Assembly: GCA_963765265.1 (NCBI GenBank)
Contig: CAVXVN010000008.1
Span: forward strand, 248,001 to 312,000
Direction: 5' to 3'
Length of the DNA: 64,000 bases
Source of the DNA: Bacillus_BD sp963765265
GTDB taxonomy: Bacteria; Bacillota; Bacilli; Bacillales; Cytobacillaceae
The position numbers and the translations under genes are program-made. Within the stretch, counting starts at the first letter, position 1, and each line of letters opens with the position of its first letter. Positions 35,174 to 44,332 of this stretch are shown piece by piece. The notes beneath the pieces are model-generated. The model was not told the DNA's origin, ran no database searches, and saw only the letters and a program-made list of their open reading frames with translations.

Positions 35174-35943
35174 ATGTATTAGTCTATCTAGGGGCTATTT
35201 TATTTATATTGATGATACTGATTGGTGGAAAAAAAGGAGCACGTTCCTTTATTGCTTTATTCTTCAACTTTGGTGTGCTACTCATTACGATACTTTTTAT
35301 GACCATTCCAAAAACTGATCCGATTATCTTAACATTGATTGCATGTACAGTGATTAGTTGCATTAATCTATTCTATATTAATGAAGTGAACACAACAACA
35401 AAAACAGCATTCATTTCTTCTATGATGACAATTGCCATTTTACTTTTTTTTATTGTCATCGTGACAGAAAATGCGATGATTCAAGGCTTTGGTGAAGAAG
35501 AGACAGAGGAACTTAGTATATTTTCCCTTTATATTGGAGTAGATTTTGTTAAAATTGGAGCTTCTGTGATAATTATGAGTACAATAGGCGCCATTACAGA
35601 TACTGCCATGGCCATTTCATCTCCCATGCGTGAAATGTTTCATCATAATCCATTCATAAGCAGGAAAGAGTTATTCACATTTGGATTAAATATCGGGAAG
35701 GATATTTTAGGAACCAGTACGAATACGTTATTTTTCGCCTTTTTTGGAGGCTATATGGCATTGCTTATATGGTTTAAAGATTTGTCCTATTCCCTTGGAG
35801 AAGTCGTAAATTCAAAAATATTTAGTGCTGAAATGATCACTATATTTTGTGCCGGAATTGGTGTGGCATTGATTATTCCGATTACCGCCTGGATTACTGC
35901 CTACTTTTTAGTGAAAACAAAAGAACCTAAAGACTTAAATTGA
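35170..35943 (+). CDS. YibE/F-family membrane protein
   Basis: The 257-residue protein has seven or so membrane segments and the family blocks GAITDTAMAISSPMREMF near residue 144 and LNIGKDILGTSTNTLFFAFFGG near 176, repeated from its upstream paralogue. Start and upstream stop overlap (ATGA), so it is translationally coupled. It lacks the N-terminal soluble part of the first gene. Pairs like this recur in Firmicutes; the transported compound is unknown. Confidence 0.88.
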   Translation: MNVLVYLGAILFILMILIGGKKGARSFIALFFNFGVLLITILFMTIPKTDPIILTLIACTVISCINLFYINEVNTTTKTAFISSMMTIAILLFFIVIVTENAMIQGFGEEETEELSIFSLYIGVDFVKIGASVIIMSTIGAITDTAMAISSPMREMFHHNPFISRKELFTFGLNIGKDILGTSTNTLFFAFFGGYMALLIWFKDLSYSLGEVVNSKIFSAEMITIFCAGIGVALIIPITAWITAYFLVKTKEPKDLN

Positions 35944-35963
35944 AAAATGTTTTAATAAATTTA

Positions 35964-36004
35964 GGGTGCTGCATATAATCAGGTATAATATGCAGCACCC
36001 TTTT
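35964..36004 (+). terminator. Terminator of the YibE/F operon
   Basis: GGGTGCTGCATAT/ATATGCAGCACCC with an 11-base loop is followed by TTTT. Confidence 0.85.
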
Positions 36005-36234
36005 ACCCTTTAGTTCAAAAAACGCGCTATTAATTGTGGAAGATCCAGATAATGATTGTCCTTTAGAAATACATAGATTCACATTTAGTTAATTGAAAAT
36101 TCCATCCAACAGCTCAAATGGATTTTAAACGGAAATAATTCTTTATATGAATGCCAATTTCCAATCGATACCAGAAATCATGCATTTTCTAGAGCACTTT
36201 TGACTTCGATTGAAAATATATGTGAAAAAAGTGA

Positions 36235-36714
36235 TTATTTTATAGCAACCCAAATTTCATTCATTGAATTCTCTGTATGGAGATCGGAATCTAAATAGGC
36301 TTCAAGAGGTGCCAATCCAGCTGGTATATACTCATGAGACGGAAACCATTCTGAATAAATATATTGCCAGGCATTGATCATGGCAGATGGGATTCTGCCT
36401 ATTACTTCGAAAACCACCCATTTCGACGCTGGATAGACAAAGCTCAAAAACTCATTTGGTACTTCTCCACTATATTCTGCAGCAATCCAGTAATCGATTG
36501 TACTCTTTTCTGGATTATAATTTTCTGTTATTCCTAAAAGCCCCTTTATTTCGCCATTGATTAAGGGAATCAGTTGATCAACAGTGCCCTTTTTTTCCTC
36601 ACTTTCCCAGAATTCAGGAACGCCTGGAATCCCTATATCCTGCGTTCCACAGGAGAATTCATGTTTCACCCCTACGACTTGAAAAGCATCTCTTTCAACA
36701 ATATGGTAATTCAT
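36235..36714 (-). CDS. GyrI-like / AraC-effector-binding domain protein
   Basis: A 159-residue stand-alone effector domain starting MNYHIVERDAFQVVGVKHEF, with IDYWIAAEY near residue 75, the central WVVFEVIGRIPSAM and the final acidic strand ENSMNEIWVAI. This SHS2-repeat fold binds small ligands in BmrR/Rob regulators and exists alone as GyrI-like proteins. ATG 36714 fits AAGGAG better than GTG 36723. No DNA-binding domain. Monocistronic. Confidence 0.85.
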   Translation of the reverse strand: MNYHIVERDAFQVVGVKHEFSCGTQDIGIPGVPEFWESEEKKGTVDQLIPLINGEIKGLLGITENYNPEKSTIDYWIAAEYSGEVPNEFLSFVYPASKWVVFEVIGRIPSAMINAWQYIYSEWFPSHEYIPAGLAPLEAYLDSDLHTENSMNEIWVAIK

Positions 36715-36974
36715 TGGATCCACTCCTTTCAGAAGTAACTCAGGAAAAACACTACACCATTATGGTTAAACGGACAAGTTGATGATCTTTAGATATTTTT
36801 CTTTTTTTGTGACCTCTGATTGGGCAAAATCACTCTAACTTAACGGCCATATAAGTATTTCGATCAATTTCTAACATTCGTTTTCAATAAAAAAATTCAG
36901 GTTCATCGGAGGTATTTGGATAACATCGCATCATTCAGTTAGAATAATAATTGTTGAAAGGAGTTGAAAGTGTA

Positions 36975-37391
36975 TTGGAATCGATCATCAAGTGGACAGG
37001 AAAGATGTCCTTTTTAGGAGAGACGCCTTCTGGACATCAGATCCAAATGGACGCTTCAGAAGAAGTAGGAGGTCAAAATTCCGGAGCAAGACCGACAGAG
37101 CTTGTACTATCTGCAGTTGCTGGTTGTACAGGAATTGACATCATTTCAATTCTGCAGAAAATGCGGTTAGAGCCTACATCCTTTCATATGGATGTTAAGG
37201 GTGATCGAGCTGAGAATCACCCTAAACGATTCACCCATATTCATATCCATTATGCACTAGAAGGCGATCTACCTGAAGAAAAAGTTGTTCGTGCGATTCA
37301 GTTATCTAATGAGAAATATTGTTCTGTCTCTCGTTCCTTGAATGCAGAAATGACCACCAGTTTTTCGATCAATGGGATAAAAGGTCAATAA
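36975..37391 (+). CDS. OsmC-family protein
   Basis: The 138-residue protein starts MESIIKWTGKMSFLGETPSG and has the OsmC blocks GGQNSGARPTELVLSAVAGCTGIDI near residue 30 and NEKYCSVSRSLN near 113, with the two conserved cysteines of thiol peroxidases of the YhfA/OsmC type. TTG 36975 is 11 bases past GGAG and is preferred; earlier TTGs at 36951/36954 overlap the ribosome site. Single gene with a terminator. Confidence 0.85.
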   Translation: MESIIKWTGKMSFLGETPSGHQIQMDASEEVGGQNSGARPTELVLSAVAGCTGIDIISILQKMRLEPTSFHMDVKGDRAENHPKRFTHIHIHYALEGDLPEEKVVRAIQLSNEKYCSVSRSLNAEMTTSFSINGIKGQ

Positions 37392-37427
37392 CCTTTAAAA
37401 TAACCTCCCCATTCTGGACAAATGTTT

Positions 37428-37467
37428 AAAAGCCAGTATCGTTATTAATAAACGATACTGGCTTTTT
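37428..37467 (+). terminator. Terminator of the OsmC gene
   Basis: A 16-bp perfect stem AAAAGCCAGTATCGTT/AACGATACTGGCTTTT with TTTTTCA following. Confidence 0.9.
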
Positions 37468-37617
37468 CATTTTAAAATCATCAAGAACGACACTCAAAGA
37501 ACACCATGAGAATACCTCTCATCCTTTCCCCCTACTTTTCGCGAATTACAAGTTATACCAATTTTCGTTTGAGAATCCATTGAATTTTGTTGGGAATTAT
37601 CCTATTAATCTCGTTTA

Positions 37618-38541
37618 TTATTTGACCAACACTATAATAAACGGTAGGACGAAAAAGGAAAGAAGTGTTGTCCAAAGGATACATTTGGTGACGATTTTGG
37701 GAGAAGCGTTAAATTTTTGTGCAAGAATTCCCGCATTAACGGCTACCGGCATACAAGCCAAGACTAGTAGCACTGAGTGTAAAATTCCATCGATATTTAA
37801 TAGATTCAAACAAAATAAAGCGATCAACGGTGCCACAATTAATCGAATTCCCATGCCCGTCCAAAAAGTAGTTTGAGTCGTTCGATCAAGTTTTTCTGTT
37901 TTCACATTCATCATTTGTACTCCTAAAATAGCAAGAACAACCGGCGAGTATGCTTCTGCAATCATAGACACTCCACTTTCTATCCCGTTTGGTAAGGATA
38001 AATGTAAGATGCGAAACAAAAGAGCCAACAAAGCAGCATAGATAGCTGGAAGAGAAAATACCGATTTTATCGCATTTTTCATATTAAAATGTGAACGTGC
38101 TGCAAAGTAAATTCCAACCGTATTCACAATGACCATTTGAAGGACGATGTATACGGAGGCCTTATCCAGCCCTATTTGACCAAAAGCGAGTAAGATGAGC
38201 GGGATCCCATAATTGACACTGTTCGTGAAAGCAGAAATAAGTGTGAGACCTGCTATATCACTTGATGGCAATTTAAACAGTTTCCCGAATCCATTGGCGA
38301 TTGCCCAAAGCAGCAAAAGACTTAAAAGGGAATAGGCTAGAGTTAAATAGATATCCTGATGTGAAACTTCCGCCTTCATTAATGTGCTAAATATCAAGAC
38401 GGGTGTTAAATAATATAAAACAAGAGTTAAAAGTGGTTTGATTTCTAATTGCTTAAAACGACTCAGCAGTGCCCCTGCAAGAACGGGTAAAGAAAGTGGA
38501 ACAATTACCTGAAAAAGGGTTGAAAAAAGGTTTTCGATCAT
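37618..38541 (-). CDS. AEC-family transporter (auxin efflux carrier-like)
   Basis: The 307-residue membrane protein begins MIENLFSTLFQVIVPLSLPV and has ten predicted membrane segments; key parts are LTLVLYYLTPVLIFSTLMKAE near 38, TLISAFTNSVNYGIPLILLAFG near 102 and the inverted-repeat half ILGVQMMNVKTEKLDRTT near 205. AEC proteins carry organic anions such as malate. ATG 38541 follows GAGAGGAAATC; the longer frame upstream lacks support. Single gene. Confidence 0.88.
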   Translation of the reverse strand: MIENLFSTLFQVIVPLSLPVLAGALLSRFKQLEIKPLLTLVLYYLTPVLIFSTLMKAEVSHQDIYLTLAYSLLSLLLLWAIANGFGKLFKLPSSDIAGLTLISAFTNSVNYGIPLILLAFGQIGLDKASVYIVLQMVIVNTVGIYFAARSHFNMKNAIKSVFSLPAIYAALLALLFRILHLSLPNGIESGVSMIAEAYSPVVLAILGVQMMNVKTEKLDRTTQTTFWTGMGIRLIVAPLIALFCLNLLNIDGILHSVLLVLACMPVAVNAGILAQKFNASPKIVTKCILWTTLLSFFVLPFIIVLVK

Positions 38542-38699
38542 GATCTGATTTCCTCTCTGTGCAAATGAATATTTGACGGTTCTATCGAATCTTCTCAATA
38601 AAATCAAGGGATTTTGAAATCATAACAGAATATCTAGAAGTAAAAGAGAGGATTCCTATTAATTAAAACGAATTTTCAAGAAATGATCAACAAGAAAGA

Positions 38700-38786
38700 T
38701 CAGAAAAAGGACAAAGAGTCCTACACCCTTTGTCCCTGAAAATACCTAATTTTGGGAAATTACAAGAGAACCGTCCCTTTGTTTTT
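38700..38786. repeat. Hairpin and half copy of the GGTTCTTGCG palindrome
   Basis: GGACAAAG/CTTTGTCC forms a hairpin at 38705-38733, and GAGAACCGTCCCTTTGTTTTT at 38765 is one half of the palindrome family found further right. The T run makes it a likely terminator on the plus strand. Confidence 0.5.
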
Positions 38787-38787
38787 C

Positions 38788-39249
38788 TCATTCCTTATTT
38801 AATTCCTTAAACCCTTCTCCCAAGATGCTGGATTCTTTTCTTTCAGCCGCTCCTAGCAACTTTTGTTTAAAAATTTGATCCTTCTGCTCGATTAAGGACC
38901 TCCCGCCTCTATACACGTATTTCTTTTTAAGGATCCGTTTTTTCTGATTATAATAAAGAACAAAACGCCTTAATGGTAAATCAGGATTTGAATTAAACCA
39001 ACTTATTTTAAAAGAGCTAGTATTTTCCCATTCCTCTACAGAAAGCATATGTGCAAGGATTCGCAATTGTTTCAAATTAAACTCTGGAGTAAGTCGCAAT
39101 TCCCTTTCAAGAAAGAGATTTGGATCATCAAGTGTAGGTGGTTGTTTAAAAACAACATCCTCCTCTGTCACTTTTCGTTCTAATTGTGAAAATTCGATTA
39201 CTGGTACCAACTTATCGAACAACTCCTTATAAATTCTTTCTACCCTCAT
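38788..39249 (-). CDS. Hypothetical protein (153 residues)
   Basis: A basic, mainly soluble protein with an acidic middle (KVTEEDVVFKQPPTLDDPN) and a Lys/Arg-rich part RRFVLYYNQKKRILKKKYVYRGG. I recognise no family or motif. The start ATG lacks a strong ribosome site. Codon use and length fit a real gene. Confidence 0.55.
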   Translation of the reverse strand: MRVERIYKELFDKLVPVIEFSQLERKVTEEDVVFKQPPTLDDPNLFLERELRLTPEFNLKQLRILAHMLSVEEWENTSSFKISWFNSNPDLPLRRFVLYYNQKKRILKKKYVYRGGRSLIEQKDQIFKQKLLGAAERKESSILGEGFKELNKE

Positions 39250-39506
39250 TCTAACATTTTGCTATCCTTATGACGAACCTAATCACCGATCGGATGAGTT
39301 TCTTGTTGCATACTTATTATAAGTTGCCCTATTTACTTCATTTCATTTCGTTTCATATTTTATTCTTTCGTAGAATGTTATATTCAACATAATGCATGAA
39401 GTAAAATAAATTGACAAAAGTAGGGAAAACTAATTATATTGATAATAAAATGATAATTCAGATAATTGCAAATATGAGTATTCTTTAACAGAAAGGGGAT
39501 TCAAGC

Positions 39507-39935
39507 ATGCTATATATTTGGGATATTGAGAAGATTATTGAAAATACCTTAAGTGAAAACAATTTGAATATTCATTTTGAATTTGACAATGATCTAGCTT
39601 CACCAATGAGTTATAATGTTTCAACAAATACGATAAAATTTAATTATCTTAAAGTGAATGGATATATAAGTATCATAAACATTAACCTAAAAGAAACCAC
39701 CGAAAACTACGTTAAAATCATTCTTTATCATATGATTGGGTACTATTTGGATTTCAAAAAAAACAAACACGATGTAAGAACGCTCATTTATGGACACGAG
39801 GATGAAAAAAAACAACTGAAATCTGTCATTGAATGGAATGCTTGGGAATATGGCAGAACATTGGTCCCACCACATCTTTTAAATGTCTATGACAAAGTAC
39901 GTGAAATAGATAAAATGATGATCAAGAGCTATTAA
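39507..39935 (+). CDS. Hypothetical protein resembling a zinc protease with a degenerate active site
   Basis: The 142-residue protein has a central helix ILYHMIGYYLDFKKNKHD near residue 72, placed like the HExxHxxD/H zinc helix of small metalloproteases (ImmA/SprT-like) followed by ENAWEYGR-type (IEWNAWEYGRTLVPP) as in those relatives, but E and the second H are replaced by M and Y. Catalysis is therefore unlikely. GAAAGGGGATTC precedes the ATG. Function unknown; family similarity is inferred from the pattern only. Confidence 0.55.
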   Translation: MLYIWDIEKIIENTLSENNLNIHFEFDNDLASPMSYNVSTNTIKFNYLKVNGYISIININLKETTENYVKIILYHMIGYYLDFKKNKHDVRTLIYGHEDEKKQLKSVIEWNAWEYGRTLVPPHLLNVYDKVREIDKMMIKSY

Positions 39936-39985
39936 ATAAGCTAGCCCCCCAACCATCATGTTGAAATCATCCTTTATGTCCTTTA

Positions 39986-40354
39986 CTAGTCAAGAGATGC
40001 ACCAAATAAAAGTCCAATATAAGCAAGTATGATTCCGAACCCATAGGTTAATCCGGTATAGAGCAGAAAAATCTTATATTGCTTATGTTTATACATTTGT
40101 GTCATTTCCAGCTTCAGTGTAGAAAATGTGGTAAAGGCCCCCATAAATCCAGTTCCAAAAATAAGTAAAATCATTGGATTTGCTCTTACTCCCGTTATGA
40201 AACCTAAAAGAAAAGCTCCTATTAAATTAACAGCAAGTGTTCCGAATGGGACTCTAAATGTGGATTTGTTATTTAAATGTCTACTTATGAAATAACGGGC
40301 GATCGCCCCGAAAAAACCACCGATCCCAACCATGAATAGGTTTAACATTGACAC
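39986..40354 (-). CDS. crcB: Fluoride channel FluC/CrcB, second gene
   Basis: The 122-residue, four-helix protein shows GGFFGAIARYFISRHL near residue 12, the pore motif GTLAVNLIGAFLLGF near 38 and GFMGAFTTFSTLKLEM near 73, all Fluc hallmarks. GTG 40354 follows GGAGGTACAG. Paired Fluc genes encode heteromeric dual-topology fluoride exporters in bacilli; the partner is directly upstream, two bases away. Confidence 0.95.
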   Translation of the reverse strand: MSMLNLFMVGIGGFFGAIARYFISRHLNNKSTFRVPFGTLAVNLIGAFLLGFITGVRANPMILLIFGTGFMGAFTTFSTLKLEMTQMYKHKQYKIFLLYTGLTYGFGIILAYIGLLFGASLD

Positions 40355-40356
40355 GA

Positions 40357-40725
40357 TTACTGTACCTCCCTTTCCACATTAAATCCCAATCGACTCATTA
40401 GTAATCCCCCAACAATACTTATAAAAACATAAAGTACGCCCAGCCCTATCGCTCCCCTCTGAAACAATTGAACGGTTTCTACACTTAATGTTGAGAACGT
40501 TGTAAACGAGCCAACAAATCCAGTTCCGATCGCTGTTGCGATAACAGGTGATAAAGTAGTTCTTTTAAAAAATCGAGTGGTTAACCAAGCCAATAAAAAA
40601 CTTCCTATTAGATTAATACTTAATGTAGCATATGGAAAAGCGCTATTAGTAAATAAAGAAATGCCAATCAAATACCTTAGAATCGCTCCTAAACTTCCTG
40701 CTATCCCTACGAACAAATAAACCAT
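40357..40725 (-). CDS. crcB: Fluoride channel FluC/CrcB, first gene
   Basis: The 122-residue protein has GSLGAILRYLIGISL near residue 9, TLSINLIGSFLLAWL near 38 and GFVGSFTTFSTLSVETVQL near 73. The conserved Asn and the paired Phe/Ser of the fluoride pore are present. AGGAGGTAAATA precedes the ATG. I could not identify a fluoride riboswitch upstream. Confidence 0.95.
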   Translation of the reverse strand: MVYLFVGIAGSLGAILRYLIGISLFTNSAFPYATLSINLIGSFLLAWLTTRFFKRTTLSPVIATAIGTGFVGSFTTFSTLSVETVQLFQRGAIGLGVLYVFISIVGGLLMSRLGFNVEREVQ

Positions 40726-40932
40726 TATTTACCTCCTACATAAAGGGTACTATAAGAAAAGTGCCAAACGCCAAGCCTTAAAAAACGCAGGCAAAGAACA
40801 CCACGTCCTATTGCACTATTTAGCCTATGGTAACATATCATCTATGACGTATGTTCATCAATAATCATTTTATCTTTTCACAAGATTGTGGCACATATGA
40901 TTAGTAGCTTGCACCTAGTCTCGTAACGAGTA

Positions 40933-40968
40933 AAGCCATCACAAGTTTTGCATTGTGATGGCTTTTTG
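40933..40968. terminator. Terminator hairpin after the CBS gene
   Basis: A 12-bp stem AAGCCATCACAA/TTGTGATGGCTT between the CBS and crcB genes. The best T run lies on the plus strand, so it may act in both directions. Confidence 0.65.
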
Positions 40969-40989
40969 AGAGATTCCTCATTTATTATA

Positions 40990-41472
40990 TTATTGTATGG
41001 AAAGCAATTCTTCTGTTTCAACAATTTTTTTCGATAGATTATGAATAATATCTCCGCGACTAACAACTCCAACCACTCTTCCTGCACCATTTATTACTGG
41101 GAGCTTTTTAAAATGATGTTTGGATATCAACCGTATGGCACTTTCAAAATCTTCACTAGGAGATAATGTTTTAATGTTTTTCTTCACCATAATTTCACTA
41201 ATAGGCGTATTCATTTTTTCTCTTAATACATCTTCAACAGATTCTTCTATTTCAAAATATGTAAGATAGTGATATACATGTATTTTTTCTTTAGTTGGTG
41301 AAAGAAAACGAACAATATCCCCATCCGAAACCATTCCTACTAAATTTCCTTTATTATCTACGACAGGCACACCACCAATTCGTTTCGATTCAAAAATAGA
41401 AATTAACTCTTTTATAGTTGTTGAAGGATTAGCCGTAAATACATTATAAATCATAAAATCACGTACTTGCAT
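40990..41472 (-). CDS. Tandem CBS-domain protein
   Basis: The 160-residue protein begins MQVRDFMIYNVFTANPS and consists of two CBS domains (IGGVPVVDNKGNLVGMVSDGDIVR near 45, KLPVINGAGRVVGVVSRGDI near 118). Such stand-alone pairs bind adenosine nucleotides and sense energy state. ATG 41472 follows GAAAGGGG; 23 upstream codons in frame are not supported. No partner protein is adjacent. Confidence 0.85.
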   Translation of the reverse strand: MQVRDFMIYNVFTANPSTTIKELISIFESKRIGGVPVVDNKGNLVGMVSDGDIVRFLSPTKEKIHVYHYLTYFEIEESVEDVLREKMNTPISEIMVKKNIKTLSPSEDFESAIRLISKHHFKKLPVINGAGRVVGVVSRGDIIHNLSKKIVETEELLSIQ

Positions 41473-41541
41473 ATTAATATTTCCCCTTTCATTGTTAGAA
41501 AGATTAACGATAATTCTTTCAGCTGTAATCCATAATTTCAT

Positions 41542-42092
41542 ATTGGCTATGAATCATCTTCAGTAGTTGAAAGCGCTGCCATTTTTCCGGAAAAAATTTT
41601 CATATGTTGATAGTAGCGATTATACGGAAGGTTTTGTACCCAAGAATCATCGTTTATTTATTAAGAAACACCTTCTTACTTGAGTTCGTTGTCTCTTCAT
41701 CACCATCAATAGTAGAGGGTTTATCTTTTAATTTATTATACACCTCTTAGAATCGAATGGGTATAGGAAAATTTCCACTTTGTAAAAAGGTGTACAAAAA
41801 GTGCCAGGTGCCACCAATTAATTTTTTGGTCGTCTCTGGCACTTTTTACCGCTTCTTTCCACCGAAGTCAAGTAACGGACAAATTCTTCCTCACCTTTTA
41901 ATGAAAAATGTCTGACGGTGTCCCCCTCTATACCTCTTTCTGTTTTTTTCGCATACGATTGAAGTAAAGAAACACAGGTCCCCCTTGTAGGGTTTTTCAT
42001 AATTCATTAAAGGTCCAACCATAGGTAGTTCAAGATGATCCAAAACTACATATATTAGATAATGATGATAAACTTTTCAAGAAGGTGAATTA
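41542..42092. other. Intergenic region with a GTGCCAG-type hairpin
   Basis: About 550 bases. AAAAAGTGCCAG (41796) pairs with CTGGCACTTTTT (41836-41847), a repeat type common between Bacillus genes and also seen in part at 25.3 and 53.7 kb. A 60-codon minus frame at 41818-42000 runs through the hairpin and is not believed. Nothing else is supported. Confidence 0.5.
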
Positions 42093-42248
42093 ATGTCATT
42101 CTTTCAATTTTTAAATAACAAATGCGTGATTTGCAAAAGGAAGAAAAGTCCACTTAGAAAATATATGGATGATGGTGGAAGAATCATCAAGGTGTGTATT
42201 CCATGTTCAGAATATGCCGAGCGTAGAGCCTATAGAAGGATTAAATGA
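42093..42248 (+). CDS. Small zinc-ribbon-like protein (51 residues)
   Basis: AAGAAGGTGAATTA precedes an ATG; the product reads MSFFQFLNNKCVICKRKKS, then KVCIPCSEYAERRAYRRIK. Two CxxC pairs 26 residues apart and a very basic composition indicate a small zinc-binding, possibly nucleic-acid-binding, protein. No family name is assigned. It stands alone, 104 bases before the lipoprotein gene. Confidence 0.7.
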   Translation: MSFFQFLNNKCVICKRKKSPLRKYMDDGGRIIKVCIPCSEYAERRAYRRIK

Positions 42249-42352
42249 AGAAACTAAGTCTCTGGTCTGATCCATAATTAAATCTAAAGCCGTTTTAACA
42301 ACATCATTGTTTTTTATACAATAATGCTAAGAACAACGGGGAGGAAGAAACC

Positions 42353-43072
42353 ATGAAAAAAATTTTACTTTTCAGTTTATTGAGTGTTTCGATTTTAATA
42401 TTAGCAACAGGTTGCGGATTTTCTGATAAAGGGAATGTCGAAGGCAATAAGGTCACTATTGAGAAAGATAAGGCAAATGAATTAGAGCTTGAACTTGGAA
42501 TTGGTGCAGGAGAGTTAAATGTCGAAGCTGGAGCAAACGAATGGGTGGAAGGAACCATTGAAGTAAACCATAAAAAGCTTAAGACTGATGTTTCTTATAA
42601 ACTTAGAGGAGATAAAGGGATAGGTGTCATAAAACAAGACGACGGATTTTTTAACAACATTAACTTTGATGATTTCAAAAACAAATGGGACCTTAAACTT
42701 AATAACGAGATTCCAACTACGCTTATTGTAAATTCAGGGGCTGCCCTCTCCCATTTGGACTTAAAAGGATTGAATCTTAGCACTCTTGAGGTGAATGCTG
42801 GAGTTGGGGATATGACCATTGACCTTGGTGGGAAATGGGAAAAGAGTTTTGACGCATCTTTAGAAATGGGCGTCGGCAAATCTACAATCATCCTCCCAAA
42901 AGAGGTCGGAGTAAAAATCATATCATCTAAAGGGATTGGCAATACAAATTTAATTGGCTTTATTTCCGAAGGTGATGGTGTATACGTAAATGAGGCCTTC
43001 AAGGATGCTGACGTGATTATTAATTTGACTACAGAATTAGGGATTGGTGAGGTGAATTTTCAAATGGAATAA
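42353..43072 (+). CDS. Toast_rack-family lipoprotein
   Basis: The 239-residue protein has a lipoprotein signal peptide with lipobox LATGC (Cys 21), an acidic linker, and repeats of short beta strands (LELELGIGAGELNVEAG, LEVNAGVGDMTIDLGG, LTTELGIGEVNFQ) typical of DUF2154/toast_rack beta-solenoid domains. It is anchored to the outer face of the membrane. Such proteins accompany envelope-stress systems such as LiaFSR, but none is adjacent. GGGGAGGAAG precedes the ATG. Confidence 0.85.
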   Translation: MKKILLFSLLSVSILILATGCGFSDKGNVEGNKVTIEKDKANELELELGIGAGELNVEAGANEWVEGTIEVNHKKLKTDVSYKLRGDKGIGVIKQDDGFFNNINFDDFKNKWDLKLNNEIPTTLIVNSGAALSHLDLKGLNLSTLEVNAGVGDMTIDLGGKWEKSFDASLEMGVGKSTIILPKEVGVKIISSKGIGNTNLIGFISEGDGVYVNEAFKDADVIINLTTELGIGEVNFQME

Positions 43073-43076
43073 GGAG

Positions 43077-43124
43077 ACAAGGGGACGGTTCTTGCGTTTG
43101 CAAACGCAAGAACCGTCCCCTTGT
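43077..43124. repeat. Palindrome family copy 1 (perfect 48-mer)
   Basis: Arms of 24 bases reach ACAAGGGGACGGTTCTTGCG from the left and are exactly complementary to the centre TTTG|CAAA. It starts four bases after the lipoprotein stop and can serve as terminator. Confidence 0.9.
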
Positions 43125-43320
43125 AATTAGCAATATGCTAGTGAACATGATAAAATATTAAGGTCTATTACTTAAATAGTTCTATTGACTTGTCCAATTT
43201 ATAAAAATTTATTGATTATTTTTATAATAATGTATGTTATATTAGAAACTATATTATTTACATATTCACAATATTGAAGAAAAAATGATTAATGAGGAAA
43301 TATGGAAGGGAGTTTTTTTC

Positions 43321-44280
43321 ATGGAACATCGCAACAATATTTTAGACTGTACCATTCGTGATGGAGGGTTAGTTAACAATTGGGATTTCAGCGTCGAATT
43401 TGTTCAAGATTTGTATAATAGTCTAAGTGCGGCTGGTGTAGAATATATGGAGATTGGTTATAAAAATTCGCCTAAGCTTCTTAATGCGACCGAGCCCAAT
43501 CCATGGAGATTTCTTGACGATCATTTCCTTAAAGAAATTATTCCTGAGAAAAAATTCACAAAGCTATCTGCCCTAGTAGATATCGGACGTGTTGATCCCG
43601 ATGACATATTGCCACGTGAGGAAAGTGTTCTAGACATGATTCGAGTGGCATGTTATATACGTGAAGTAGATAAAGGCTTGGAGCTTGTCCAAATGTTTCA
43701 TGATTTGGGCTATGAGACAACACTTAACATTATGGCTTTATCTAGTGTACCTGAACAACAGCTCATTAAAGCCTTTGAAATGATAAAGGAAAGTCCTGTT
43801 GATGTTGTCTATATCGTGGACTCTTTTGGAAGCTTAGATCCTTCTGATATTAAACATCAAGTAACAAAATTCAGAGAAATGCTCCCTAACAAACAGCTTG
43901 GAATTCATACCCATAACAACATGCAATTAGCATTTGCTAATACATTAGCTGCGATGGAAAATGGGGTTACCTTCCTCGATTCGTCTGTTTATGGTATGGG
44001 GCGTGCAGCTGGTAACTGTCACACAGAGCTTCTTGTTAGTTATATCCAAAAAAGCAGTTATGAGATTAAGCCCGTTCTTGGTGTCATTGAAAAGCATATG
44101 TTAGAAATGCGTCAAAAATGGGAGTGGGGCTATATCATTCCTTACATGATCTCTGGTGTCCTTAATGAACATCCACGTGTCGCCATGGCTTATCGTGGCA
44201 GTGATGATCGTGACAAATTTGTCGACTTTTATGATAAGGTCACAACACCTGAATCCACTCCATCTCCGACATCTAAGTAA
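43321..44280 (+). CDS. HMGL-type aldolase (4-hydroxy-2-oxovalerate aldolase-like)
   Basis: The 319-residue TIM-barrel protein begins MEHRNNILDCTIRDGGLVNN, with DCTIRDGG of the HMG-CoA lyase-like family near residue 9, DSFGSLDP near 162, HTHNNMQLAFANTLAAMENG near 196 with two metal histidines, and SSVYGMGRAAGNC near 222. Stand-alone members in bacilli lie in various biosynthetic or catabolic clusters; the substrate is not known. GAAGGGAG precedes the ATG at good spacing; the longer in-frame start is not favoured. Confidence 0.85.
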   Translation: MEHRNNILDCTIRDGGLVNNWDFSVEFVQDLYNSLSAAGVEYMEIGYKNSPKLLNATEPNPWRFLDDHFLKEIIPEKKFTKLSALVDIGRVDPDDILPREESVLDMIRVACYIREVDKGLELVQMFHDLGYETTLNIMALSSVPEQQLIKAFEMIKESPVDVVYIVDSFGSLDPSDIKHQVTKFREMLPNKQLGIHTHNNMQLAFANTLAAMENGVTFLDSSVYGMGRAAGNCHTELLVSYIQKSSYEIKPVLGVIEKHMLEMRQKWEWGYIIPYMISGVLNEHPRVAMAYRGSDDRDKFVDFYDKVTTPESTPSPTSK

Positions 44281-44285
44281 ACAGA

Positions 44286-44330
44286 GGGAGGGTTCTTGCG
44301 TTTGCAAACGCAAGAACCCTCCCCTTTTTT
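44286..44330 (+). terminator. Palindrome family copy 2, acting as terminator
   Basis: Perfect 19-bp arms GGGAGGGTTCTTGCGTTTG and complement, followed by CTTTTTT. Relative to copy 1 the stem base GAC/GTC has become AGG/CCT-type with pairing kept (compensatory change). Confidence 0.85.
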
Positions 44331-44332
44331 CC

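Noticed and set aside
40726..40870. Possible fluoride riboswitch upstream of the crcB pair
   Set aside because: A GGTGTTC-like piece occurs on the minus strand, but the required pseudoknot and the other conserved motif are missing, and the stretch also reads as an open plus-strand frame (HVLLHYLAYGN) that looks like a decayed coding fragment.
41818..42000. 60-codon minus-strand ORF starting MKNPTRGTCVSLL
   Set aside because: It has no good ribosome site, its end runs through a repeat-type hairpin, and composition is not protein-like; taken as chance.
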